From: Cytospora piceicola
Taxonomy: Eukaryota; Ascomycota; Sordariomycetes; Diaporthales; Cytosporaceae
DNA length: 64,000 nucleotides
Direction of reading: 5' to 3'
Assembly: GCA_023375675.1 (NCBI GenBank)
Contig: JALQBC010000019.1
Span: 682,001 to 746,000, forward strand
The translations under genes and the position numbers were made by a program. Positions 30,645 to 42,600 of the stretch are shown piece by piece. The notes beneath the pieces were generated by a model, which saw nothing but the letters and a program-made list of their open reading frames with translations, was not told where the DNA came from and searched no databases. Positions within the stretch are counted from its first letter, which is position 1. Each line of letters starts with the position of its first letter.

Positions 30645-32658
30645 GGAAGGGTTTCCGCCCAATTTGTCGACATAATGCCAAGATCAAATTCGAGCATTGA
30701 GTTTTCACCACAAAGTGGCTCACTAGAACTGTCCTAATCTCCGGCTTGATTCTTCAAGATTCTTCGAAATCTGGCTGCCTACATAATAAGTAGTATGTCA
30801 TATATTTCTAAACCCCAGATCAGCGACCACGGTGGAATCCCCCCGGGTGCCTTCCAATCAATATTGAATGCCATTCGTATCGGTACTTGTCATTCGAAAC
30901 CCTCTTGGGCATCTTGCCTAAATGCACCCGGTGATTACTCGGATCCAGCTCTGTTTCCGCGGATGAGTTGATAACTGCGCTGTGTAGACAAATTATCAAC
31001 TATCTGGAATACCATGATGTGACCGTCATCAAAACAAGTTCAGTGTGCGCTCGCTTCCGGGATAATGGGGTCACAGAGGCACCTGAGTAGACTGGGTGAC
31101 AAGCGCCCGGGGCCGTCCACCTGGGCTCGTATAAGATAGTCACGTTCCTTACGGGATGCCAGCTCGATAACCCCTCAGGCATCTAGGCAGCTAGGCTTAC
31201 TGTGTCTCACGATCGACCCGGCTGGAATTCAAGGGAGTTGTTTGGTGTGCGTGGGGTTCACTGACTGCGGTCATGCCATCAGAATATTTAGGCAGATATC
31301 TGGGCATGTCTTCGCCACAATACTTCGTTTGTTGGTTCCCTTACGGGTATGTAGTCCGTAATATTGGTGACAGACATGTAAGCCCCCAGGCGCGACTGTG
31401 ATTGAGGGTCCGTTGGGGCCGAGGAAGAAAATACTGCGCTACTGATCCTTACACTACATGGAGACGAGGTTGCATTGGATGCACAGCCAGCAATGGATCT
31501 CGGATCCTGTTTGGTGGTCACCCGTTGTTTAAGTGGACAAAGGCTGAGGCCCCGGAGATAACAAAAATTGGTAAGATTAACAACAGATCTGTATACAAGT
31601 ACATACAGTACATACGTTCTGGGTATCATGGGAATCCCCGATTCCAGGTTTTATGTCACCAGTTGACTATACGAGGGTTGGGGGCCGGGGGGGAGGGTGT
31701 GGACACACCAGCAGCCGACGTTTCATTCACGGGCAATGAGCTTCAAGTCGGTTGGCGGGTGGTAGGTCCGATGGTGGGGCATGGGGCGACCTAATGATTT
31801 ATTTGAGGCATCGTGACAAATTCGATCCTGCCTCCTTGCATGTGGGAAAGTTTTTCGTTATCATCCAACTCAGATGTTGGACGCAAGGACGGATTTGAAT
31901 TATCCCTGCATACTTAGTACAAAGCCACTTAGGTACTTCGGCCATACGGCACAATGGAAATGACCAATCACAACTGCAAACTGTGAACAAGGGTGCGGCG
32001 GTTGGTAACCAGTCAGAGAAGATTAGAAAGTGTCAGAATGTTACTGGGTATGGTAGTGATCGACATATAGTGTACACTAACTAAGCCCAGCCCAGCCGCC
32101 CGGATGCTTGACAACCAGCCGCTGGGTTGCAGTTGCGACCCCAAAAAAGCGGGCACGTGAACGGAGTTCGAGACAGTTGGTTACACCGGTGAGAAGCTGA
32201 GCATATTGTATTGGCCTTGACGCCCCTCTGTGCATGTACGGCCCAGTCATTCATATGTCCAAATTGGACCTCAGGCCGATGTATGTATGTTGGGTTACAC
32301 TCATAGATACCTACACACAGTGCTCAGGGATCCAAATAAAAGTACGGTCGACGCGGAAAAGACCGACCGATTTGCTCGAAAACTTGAAGAACTGGGTCAC
32401 TTGAGGGCCTAGGACTTCAGTCACACGAACCAGTGGACTCGCTCACAAGACTTGGTGTTGTTGGTCCCCTCCAAAGGTGGACCTGAATATTCCTTTTGGG
32501 TTTCTGAGCAGTGTACGGTAGTTGAGCATACTGACTGTTGTCTCCCCGAAAAAAACGTCGCCTGTCAAATTACTAATTGCTACTTTGACTGCAGTGTTGA
32601 CATGGACCTGGAATGATTGCACCAACAATACAATACAACGAAATTTCATAGCTAGGCC
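30645..32658. other. Gene-free interval
   Basis: About 2 kb between the convergent P450 and SAT4-type genes. The open frames at 31288-31794 and 32230-32412 lack recognisable motifs and overlap one another. A G-rich run is at about 31680-31700. Loss of a former gene here cannot be excluded, but I recognise no relic. Confidence 0.5.
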
Positions 32659-33994
32659 TTAATTGATGTTTGTCCGAACATAGATAGCATCAGGGGCCAG
32701 CATTGACCCAGGATGTCGTGCATGGGGATCGTAGGCACATTCGGCTGTGACGGCCGTGACGGCCAAGGCACCGGCTGGTTTGACGAGGTGACTCTCTTCA
32801 TCGGAACGAGACTCCAAGAACGAGTCCCGGCCGCCGTAAATCCTGTCGTAGCCTCCACCTCCTACCCCACGAGTTGTCCTGCTGTCCTGCAGGCTTCTGA
32901 GCTGAATCGGTGCCTGGCTGCCTCGTGAATCTGGCTCCTGAGACTGCTTCGGCCCAGGGTGTCTTTCGAACCTGCCAGGCCGAAAAAGAGGGGCAAGAGT
33001 GGGAATGTTGGCCACGATGATGCCGAGCCACAGCTCAAGGGTGCTGACGATACCGATGCGACCAAGGTAACTGGGGAAGTCCGGGTTGTTGCGGTATTCA
33101 TGAGTCCATATAAACCTCCATACCATGGCGCCAATAGTTCTGTAAAGTGAGGCGGATGTCAGCTGGAGCCTGTGATAGCACAGTAAGTCCATGAAGAGGA
33201 ACAGGATATAGACCTACGCCAAACCAAAGCTGAACATGACCGTGACGACAACCTTTTTCCGGGATGGTAGCTTCAGGCTCCAAAGCGTCGGCAGTGGGAG
33301 GACAAAAATGACCAAGTCCAGGAACATGTTGATAGCCAAAGTAGAGTAGTCGCTCACTTGACCTTCACGACAGTGGCCGCCAGGAGTTGGATTCCACATG
33401 TAGTCTATCGGCTCACAGTCGGTCATATAGACACCGAAAAAGCTGATGCCGTAAGCCGTGACGAGAGCCGAAACAGCGTAAGACCACCGCCTGAACTGTC
33501 TTGTGGTGAATATGCGATTGTAAAGCGCAAGGATTGCCAGTTTGTAGAAGACACTGGCAAGTAGCCAGCATATATAGGCTGTGAAAAGTAGCTGTTATCG
33601 AATTTGTTAACGATTGGCTATGGCAACAGCAGCAATTGGTGAAAGCATTACAGACCTTCGCGGCGGCGGCAACCTCATAATTCGTGAGAACCGACTCAGA
33701 TTTACCTAGCCCATTGACGGAAGACCATATGCCAACACCCGCAAGAGCTATACCATTTGCCTGCGTGGATTCGAGAGTCAGGGAATGCCAATCAATGTCT
33801 TCCATTCTCACGCGGGATCCCGGGTTGGTGCAACTCACGTAAGCAAAGAGAATGAAGCCATCATCTAGGTATAAGCTCCGTCGCGAGATTCTCATTGCCA
33901 CGAACCGCAACGCAATAAGAATACCGCATATGAGAACAAATATGATGTTCATGACAAAGAAGCCCAAACCACTTGGGCTGAAATTCACCGCCAT
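32659..33994 (-). CDS. SAT4/rhodopsin-domain integral membrane protein
   Basis: Predicted 381-residue seven-helix protein of the fungal SAT4-like (PTH11-related, archaeorhodopsin-like) family. Exons: 33994-33839, 33760-33656, 33591-33218 and 33169-32659; introns of 78, 64 and 48 bp. Intron 2 has an unusual GTCTGT donor and intron 3 (33217-33170) is short, but every junction keeps frame. The N-terminal helix is GFFVMNIIFVLICGILIALRF, then LYLDDGFILFAY; the family loop MTDCEPIDYMWNPTPGGHC carries the paired cysteines; NMFLDLVIFVLPLPTLWSL and LELWLGIIVANIPTLAPLF follow. The hydrophilic tail of about 110 residues is Gly/Ser/Arg-rich. Members are surface sensors or proteins of unknown role, often near metabolite clusters. 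Membership in this cluster is positional only. Confidence 0.85.
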
Positions 33995-34967
33995 CTTGAG
34001 AGACGTGCCTTTAGGATACTTCAGGTTGGTAACGAAGGATCTGGTGGTTCTGTGTTATTGTGTAGAGACACGCAAAGATGTGACAAATGTGGCAAAACAA
34101 CAGCTCAGGGCTCCAGATGACTGGATTGATTGGAAGGATAGTGTGTCTCGATAATCGGCAACGGACGGAAGGGTTGGTACCTTATAGCTTATCCACACCG
34201 AGCAAAATAACCCCGTCCGAGTACCAACATGATACGATCATTCGAAGTGGTTGGGTTGCTCTCTGCCCCCAATGCGACGTATGAAATGACTTTTGAGTGG
34301 GGGTGCAAGATGCTCCAATAGAAGAGATGCGGTTGGTACCAGGAGAACGCACCTGTTGTGGGTATGTTGGTGAGATGCGCCTTGCAACGATCCCATTGCA
34401 ACGCTATCCTAGAATGTCTACGGTGCACACCATTGAAAGGTTGCATCACTCGACTAAGCTTGCAGATCCTTCATTGTACCCACGAAACCTGAGTTTATCA
34501 ATAGTATAAATACATGACAGGGTATATCTACACCATGTCGACTACTAACGTCTGCCGCAACTGTCAGGCCGCATCCATGGATGTATAAGTACACACCACA
34601 TACATGCTTGATCTTTATGGCACAGGCGAGAAGGCGATACGCCTAAGCAGAAGTTATATGCAAGTACCCATGTCCAAATAAGTGGACCATGTGGGCAGAG
34701 TCTCTGGATGGCCTCAAACATGCACGTTGCCATGATCAATGGATACAAGATGGGTGCCTGGTTCAACGCCCCATTTAAAATCGAACTACGGGTTCCACAG
34801 ATAACGCAACTGCATTCTGATCACAGGCATACCGGAACTACCTACTTAGTACATATTATATCGACAATGTTGCATTAAACTGAGTGACCAGTAACTTCCC
34901 ATCCAACTCCCTTCTTTTGACACTCTCGAAACTCAAGCTTCAACGACACATCCAAATATTCGCCAAC
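33995..34967. other. Divergent promoter region
   Basis: Upstream region shared by the SAT4-type gene (minus) and the UbiA-type gene (plus). The leader of the latter (about 34900-34967) is C/A/T-rich, and TATTATATC at about 34853 could be a TATA-like element. The frames at 34087-34509 and 34545-34766 show no motif. Confidence 0.5.
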
Positions 34968-35960
34968 ATGTCAGTCGTACATGACAGCCACATTGCGAAA
35001 GCTTATCCTGAAAACATGGGTATTTCAAGTCAGCCCGTACACATTTGGCCATTTATTTTGCTCAAAAGCATTTACAATTTCTTCAACGTTATATGGGGAT
35101 TTACTGAGAGTGACTTTGCCACCTTCGTCCTTCCAGACACAGCCTTTGGAATTCTAGGGGCACTCGCAACAATCCCACTCACTGATGCGAATCAGCCATC
35201 AATGTTGATGGTATTGCAACGCCTCCCAGCGGTTGTGGTTTTCAATTGGTCAAATCTACTCATTTTCGACCTTGCCAACCAGAGAAGCCCCGATTCAGTT
35301 GCGGAAGATTATGTCAACAAGCCTTGGCGACCGATTCCCCGCGGCAAGATCACAACCGAGCAGACTCGCCGGCTGATGCTCGTCACCGTCCCCCTCAGCC
35401 TGTACTTGAATCACTACCTAGGTGTTTGGGGACAGGGGATACTCATCCACCTCATCACATGGCTATACAATGACCTACGCGGCTCAGACGAAGTGGCTGT
35501 AAGGGAGCTGCTTATAGCAATTGGCTACGCTATGTTCAACGGCGGTTCCCTGCAGATTGCTTCCGGCTGCAGCCAGGCACAGGGTGACTGCGAACTCAAC
35601 TCGCAGGGGATTGCTTGGACGGGCATCATTAGTGCCGTGATTTTTACAACAATGCAGGTACAGGACTTGAAAGATCAGGAGGGAGACCGGCTTCGCGGAC
35701 GGAGGACAGTGGTTCTATTCTTTGGAGAACGTGTATCTCGGGGGTCTATCGCTTTTTTCGTGATTTTCTGGTCGGTCACATGTGCATACTTTTGGCAACT
35801 CAGGTGGTGGGGGTTTGCCTTGCCAGTAGCCCAAGGGCTTTTCGTTGCTTGGCGGGTAGTAACGAGATATAGTCAGGACGAAGACCGTCAGACTTGGAAA
35901 CTATGGTGTTTATGGCTTATTTGTCTATACATACTTCCTGTTATAAAAGGCAGAGAGTAA
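34968..35960 (+). CDS. UbiA-superfamily prenyltransferase or terpene cyclase
   Basis: Intronless 330-residue integral membrane protein with about seven to nine hydrophobic helices. It carries both aspartate-rich motifs of the UbiA superfamily, which bind the Mg-diphosphate of an isoprenoid: N96-LLI-F-D101-LANQ (then EDYVNKPWRPIPRGKI) and D233-LKD-QEGD240. The spelling NxxxFDxxNQ with NKPWRPIP and DxxDxxGD marks, to my knowledge, the fungal subgroup containing the UbiA-type sesquiterpene cyclase of fumagillin biosynthesis, rather than coenzyme-Q or heme-O prenyltransferases. The product is therefore probably a terpene or prenylated core. The ATG at 34968 (CCAACATGTC) was chosen over an in-frame 34884 start because MSVVHDSHIAKAYP begins a typical cytosolic N terminus. 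It is the last cluster gene: its stop is 53 bp from the transposon block, yet the sequence shows no RIP damage. Likely the scaffold-forming enzyme of the neighbourhood. Confidence 0.88.
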   Translation: MSVVHDSHIAKAYPENMGISSQPVHIWPFILLKSIYNFFNVIWGFTESDFATFVLPDTAFGILGALATIPLTDANQPSMLMVLQRLPAVVVFNWSNLLIFDLANQRSPDSVAEDYVNKPWRPIPRGKITTEQTRRLMLVTVPLSLYLNHYLGVWGQGILIHLITWLYNDLRGSDEVAVRELLIAIGYAMFNGGSLQIASGCSQAQGDCELNSQGIAWTGIISAVIFTTMQVQDLKDQEGDRLRGRRTVVLFFGERVSRGSIAFFVIFWSVTCAYFWQLRWWGFALPVAQGLFVAWRVVTRYSQDEDRQTWKLWCLWLICLYILPVIKGRE

Positions 35961-36204
35961 AGTATCTATAGTTAAAGGAAATAAGTAGAAACTGTTTTAT
36001 TGAAAACGCAGATTGCCTTCCGTTAGGAAGGTTAATGTTTGTTTTCTACGGCGGGTAAGCACACAGAAATTGTTACCTTTAAGATTTAAATATACTACCT
36101 GTTTTTAATTCTAACTAGGGAACGGCGGTAGGACCGCCTGCCGAGAAGGCCTTCCGTTAAGAAGGATCGGAATCTTAATAGCTACTTAGGTAGATAGTTA
36201 GATA

Positions 36205-36286
36205 CGCCGCTTAAGCTGCTCCGGATCCGATAGAGTAACGCCCTTCGGGCGTTACTCTATTGTCTCCTCCGCAGCCTTAAGCGGCG
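36205..36286. repeat. Large two-part hairpin
   Basis: A perfect 14-bp hairpin with a 3-nt loop, ATAGAGTAACGCCC (36230-36243), TTC, GGGCGTTACTCTAT (36247-36260), sits inside a second stem CGCCGCTTAAGCTGC (36205-36219) with GCAGCCTTAAGCGGCG (36271-36286). It is GC-rich and unmutated within otherwise RIP-damaged DNA. The right end of the block has only a shortened relative (CGCTGCTTAAGGCTGCG, from 63431). Confidence 0.88.
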
Positions 36287-36289
36287 AAA

Positions 36290-36660
36290 TATTTATTTAT
36301 TTACTTTATAACTAACTAATTTATTAGCTAATTTATATATTTACTTACTTAAATACTAACTTACTTACTTAATAAGTAACTAACTAGCTTACTAGCTACC
36401 TTAATAGCTAATATATTAGCTAACCTACTTATTTACCTACTTACGTAGTTACCTATTTACTTACTTATTTACTTACTAGTTAATTTAATAGCTAATTTAC
36501 TAGCTAACCTACTTACCTACTTACTTATTTATTTATCTACTTAATAGCTTAGTTATTAACTAACTAACTTACTAGCTAACTTACCTACTTACTTACCTAC
36601 TTACTTACTTACCTACCTACTTACTTACTTACCTACTTAGTTACCTACTTAGTTACCTAC
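36290..36660 (+). repeat. TTAC-type tetranucleotide array, left
   Basis: Degenerate array of TTAC/TTAT/TAGC tetranucleotides. Similar plus-strand arrays lie at about 44254-44370 and 44913-45010, and a complementary GTAA array at about 63249-63420. They separate the inverted ends from the retroelements. Confidence 0.8.
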
Positions 36661-36665
36661 TTAGT

Positions 36666-39600
36666 TATTATAGGCTCGAGCCTTAAGGCTTGCACGTAAG
36701 GTTAGGGAACAGGACTATAGTCTCTTAGAGTACGGGACTATAACAGGCCCGTAAAGGGCCTACGATACCTTTATAGCAGACCTCCTATAATATATATATA
36801 GTAGAAAGAAGTTCCCCTTTAAAGAACTTCTTTCCTTCTTCTTTATATTTTAAAATATATCCCTTTAATACCTACTTACTATCGTATTATAAGCTAGCCT
36901 TTAATATTTCTAAAGTATCCCTTATCTTTCTTAAACTCGGAATTTAGTAAATTAGTAAGTAGGCTAGATAATTCTATATTAGTAGACGATAATATAAAAG
37001 CTATCTTTATCCCTTTCCTCGATAACGAGATAAATATCGAGTTCGGTAATCTTTTATCTAAGTAGTAAATAGCTTTAATATTCCTATAAACTACTAGCGT
37101 TTATAATAATAACGTTTTATAAATTCTTCGATTTTAATTAAGAAACTTTACTTTTAAAATAGCTACCGATACTCCGGCTTCTTAACGTAAGCCTTTATCG
37201 ATTAATACCTTTTATAATAGTAATAAGGCGACTTTTCGCTTTTAAAAGGTTATTATCGAGTATAAACTTTAAGCCGATATTATCTTTATTAATAGCTAGC
37301 GAAACTATTAGGTTTTTTTTTAAACTATACTTTTACCGGTAGTTTAAAACTACGTTTTTACCTTTTATAAAGAAAGAGATAAAGATTATTTATTTAATAT
37401 AACGGATTTCTTAAATTACTTTAAAAACTATTTTAATAATCCGTATCGTACTGCTTCCGCTTTTATTAAGCTTACCGCCTTCCGAATAAAAAACTTTAAA
37501 ATTTTCTTTTAGTTTTTAATCGAATTTAAATAGCTTTTTACTATAGTAAAAGGCTTTTACTAAACAGACGAAGTCTGTATTAACTACTTTTATAACTCGC
37601 TTTCGAAACGACTTCGGAAGTAAGCTATTAAATATAAAGTAAACCGATATAACTATTAACGAATAGTCGAGACGTACCGCGATATCTTTTAAGATATCGA
37701 AACCTAAAACTTAAAATAACGTTTTTCGGCTTTATACTCTACCTTTTTATAACCTTTTTAAAACTAAAACGGTAATACTATAATATCGGGTATTAATACT
37801 ACTTTTTTAAGTAACTATTTAAGTAACCGTTATAACCGAAGTAAGTCTTCTACCCTTTTATAATAAAACGATAAATACTCGGCTTTATAAGGCTTTACTA
37901 GCGGTACTACTACCTTTTAAAGTAATAGCCGCCGATAAGCTTAATAAACCTTTAAAGCGGTTTATAACTTTCGACGTAAAGTAAAAGCTTATCTTTACTA
38001 CGAATCTTAATAATACTATATCCGCGATTACCTACTCTTTCCTGCTTACGTTTTAATAACGGTTAATAAGCTAAAAGTTAATAATAAACTTACTAACGAT
38101 AAAGATTTTATTACCTTTTCGGGAAAAGCTTAACTTTTAAAATAAGTCTCTTTTAAAGGCTTTAAAACTTAATATGTTTTATAATAGAAAATAAGAATAG
38201 TATATACCGGGACTTATAAAAGAAGATAGATAAACTACCTTTCTTTATACTTATCCTTTTTAATAATATATACTTTCTCGACGTTTAAATTAATAGCGGT
38301 TATAACTATTATAATATAATTAATAAACGTTTTACTTAAAAACTTAGTTTCGAGTAAATCCGATTACCTTATACTTATAATTTAAATACGGTTTTAAATA
38401 TTTAATATAATAGAGTTATTACTTATATAGCCCGAACTATAATTAATATAAATAAATAATAGTAGCCTATATTCTTATATATAATTCTTAGTATAGCTCG
38501 GAATATTATTTTAAGTTTTTTATAAATACGTTACCGATAAGTTACTTTAAACCTGTTTAAAAGGTATTTCCGTATTAATATAGTAAGCGGTCTAATTATC
38601 TATAAATCTATAACGCGCTTAGTATAACCTCGGGCTTATTCGATTATTAGTAACGTTTTTACTATTATTACTTATCGAAAGAAATATAAGCTAACGTCGA
38701 GCTATATATTTATTAATACTAGTTTTTATAAGATAATTTATATTTTAAACGTTATAGCCTTACTAAACGTCGGTATACCTTTACCGGCTAATATTACTGC
38801 CTTTTTACCTTTAAAAGTTTAAGATTTTATAGACCTTTTCGATAAAAAAAAAGCCGATACTTTACTTTTATACCGCGGTAATTTAAATTATTATATCCGT
38901 TTTAAAAAAGATAAATATAGCTAAACTTTTAAGCTTTTTTAAAGACCGCTATATAATATACTATAGAACTAGCTTTTTAAACTACGTAAGCAGGTTATTA
39001 AATTTATAAATAAAGGTTAAGTTTATATAAGTACTTTACCTACTATAGTTTTAGTTCTGTTTATTAAAAAAGTAAGTAGAGGCTAGCGGTTTTATATTAA
39101 CTACTGCGCTTTAAATAAGATTATTTAATAAAACCGGTACTTATTCCCTTTTATTAAAGAAACGTTACGCTCTTTCTTTAAATCTCGGTAGTTTACTAAA
39201 CTTAACGTCCGCTTTATATTCTATTATATCCGGATAGCTTTAAGCGATAAACCTTTAACTACGTTCTGTATACGTTTCGGTTTATTCGAGTAGCTTATTT
39301 ACTTATTTAGCTTAATAAGCACTTTAGCGACTTTTTAAAGGTTTATTAACGGCACTTTATACGATATTCTCGACGATTACGTTACGGTTTACCTCGATAA
39401 CTTACTTATTTTCTTTTTTAGGTTTCGGCGAAACTATATACGAAAGGTATAAGAAGTCTTACGCTGTTTTTATAATATTAAGCTTTACCTCGACTTTAAA
39501 AAGTATAAGTTCGTTATAATAAAAACTAAATACTTCGGTTTTATTATTTAGGCTAAAATAAGGGTTTAAACCGATCTTAAGAAGGTTATAGCTATTTACG

Positions 39601-42600
39601 ATTAAAAACCTTTTACGAAACTCCGAAACGTTTATAGTTTTCTTAGGTTTATAAACTTCTACCGTAACTTTATTAATTATTTCTTTAAGGTAGTCGAACC
39701 TTTCGTCCGCCTTACCTATAAAAATATCCCTTTTTAATAAACTAAAGTAGAAAATAATACCTTTAAGGCGTTTAAGCTTATTTTTATTTCGGCTTCGGTC
39801 CTCGTTTAATAAGATCCCGACTTAAAGTCGGTAGTTAAAGCGGATTACTTTAAAAATATATTCGAAAGATATCTCTTTTAGTATAATACTAATAGTATCT
39901 TCTGTTTTATCGTTTACTACTTTATACGTTTAACGCCGGCCGAACGAAATTATACTATTTACGATAAAAAGCTTTTAACGGTTATTATATATCTTTAAAT
40001 ATAGTTTTCGGAGTTATAAAACGTTTATACCTTTTTTACTATCTTTACTAACTATAAAAGCCTTAAATACTTTATAAAGCCGCGTTTTATTTTTAAACGT
40101 TAAGCCTAGTAGTCCGAAACCTTTTTTTTATTCTATTACTACTTAAAATACCGCCTCGGTTTATTAGTAGTACGCCTCGATATACTCTTTCGTCGGAAGT
40201 AAGATATCGCCGATAAAAAATAGCCTTACGCTTATATTTTTTAATTAATTACTATCTCCCGGTTAACTACTTTTATCCTTTAATATAAATCTTTTACCTA
40301 AACGTCCCTTTTCTTCCCTTTAAAGTTTTCCTTTTTTAAAAACCCCGACCTATAAATACTATAAAACGTAGGTATAAACGTAAACCGGTTATACCGCCTT
40401 CGGCTAACAGCTATTTAAAATAGCGCTTACTTATTTTTTAAAGATATAAAGACTTATAAGCAGATTATAGACTACTCTTTTAATATTTAAAAAGCCTTAT
40501 TATACCGGGGACGACTTTAGCTTTTACGTTAAAAAGCTTTTATTATAAAAATACTTTAATAAGTTTATAACTTTCCGTTTATTAGCTATCTAGGTTATAA
40601 TAATACCTTTACTATCTTATAACAGGATTACTATTAAAACAAGATATTTTAAAATATCTGCCGTTTTATTTAAAACTACGATATATATACCTATAATATA
40701 TTATCTCGGCGTTTATAATAAAACCTACTTTAACCTTTACCGGTCTCGGAACGTTTTTAATCTTAAATTTCTGTAAACTTTATAACTTACCTACCCGCTT
40801 ATACCGACTCCTTTCCCTTATACTTAATAGTTATTATTAACCGCCTTTCGAAGTATATCTAACTCGAAGTAATAACGTTTATAAAAGCCGAAAAGTATAC
40901 TTTCTGTTTCTATAACATTTAGTAACGGTTTTATAGTTTCTTTTAATCTATTATTAGTAACTATAGATCGGACTAAGTAAAGGAATTTTAAACTTACTTA
41001 TATCGTATTATCGGGACTTTATAACTCCTTTTTACGTTATATTACTTATAGACAGATAAAAGTACGAAAAGAACTAACTAAGAAGTATAAAAATACTTTT
41101 ATACTTATTTTACGTTTTTTTAGTTCGATTAAGCCGAATATTTACTTTCTATTTAATTAGCCTTTAACAGATATAACTCGACGGTTACTAACGTTAGTTT
41201 TAACCGATTTCTTAATAGTTTTAATATTAGTATTATTTTATAATAGAACTTATCTACCTGCCTTTCCCGGAGTCTTAAAAGACAGGCCGTTACCTTTTTA
41301 AATTACCTTTATAAAAGGATAGACCTTATTTAAGCCGTAATAGCTTATATTTAGTAATAATAAAAACTCGAGGTAAACTATCGATACCGCCCGGCCGAAA
41401 AGTATATCGTAGGTAATAAGGTCTAGCTTTCCCTTTATAATATTAAAACTAATTATCTTAAAAAAAAGCTTAACTAGCTTTACGTTAAGTATACTATCGT
41501 TACCGTCTTTAGCCTATTTATAATTACTTTTAATATTCCGGGTAACATCTATCCGATATTTTATATAAAACTAGTTAAATACGTTAAAGATAATCCCTTT
41601 TCCTTTTAAGATAAAACCGATATTTAGCTTAGCTTTATTTTAGTCCTTTTTTTTAAAAACGGTTCCCTTTAAAAGGAATAGTTTATTAAAAAGATTTTAG
41701 CTGTTAAAAATATACTAAAGAAAGGTAAACGTTATATAGTATTAGTTAAATAGTTATATTATAATACTTTCGAGTAATAGCCTTTAAAACTTTATAAAGA
41801 TATTAAGGCTTTAAACCGGTTTAAAACGTTATAAGGCGATATCTGTATATATAACAGACTAGTCTCGGCTATAATATTATAATACCTTAATCCTCTTCTC
41901 TTATAATATATAATATAGCTTTAATAAAAGTCTATACCGGATAAATTATTACCTGTTATAGTTTTTACTTAATAACTTACTACTTAAGATAAATAAGTTT
42001 TAAGTAGATAAAGTACCGGGAAATAACGTAAATAAAAATAAAAACTACTTAATATACTACCCGAAGCCGATAATATTACTATAATACCGTTATATAACTA
42101 TATATATAAACTAACAGATATATAAATAAACCTTAATAAAACCGCCGCCGGAATATAACGCGACTATTAATATAAGCTATTAAGTACGTAACTAAAAACC
42201 GATAATACCGCTATTAGTACTTACCCCTTTACAGAAAAAGAGATACCTAACGTAGTTAAAACTAAAATACCCCTTCTTTACTAACGCCCTTCGTTATACC
42301 GAAGCTAATAGCTCCGGTAAAGGTTTCCTTTTATATATCGACCGAAAAGTCGTAACGGTAGTAGTATATATAACAGACGGCGGTACTACCGGATAGACTA
42401 TCGTCCTTTTTATTATCGTTACTTTTTTTTATAAAAGGTATAAAAGATCTAAACCGGCGTCGGTTATAGCTTATTACCGGACTGTCTTATTTTCGGTAAG
42501 CAGAATACTAAACTTATTACTATAAGCTCTATAATAGCTTTAAATTATTTTTTATTAGCTAGTTTTAAACTATATTACGTTCGACGTAATAACGGCTTTC

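Noticed and set aside
36290..36660. Regular spacing of TTAC words as a possible CRISPR or telomere repeat
   Set aside because: The unit is a degenerate tetranucleotide without spacers, and no TTAGGG telomere repeat is present.
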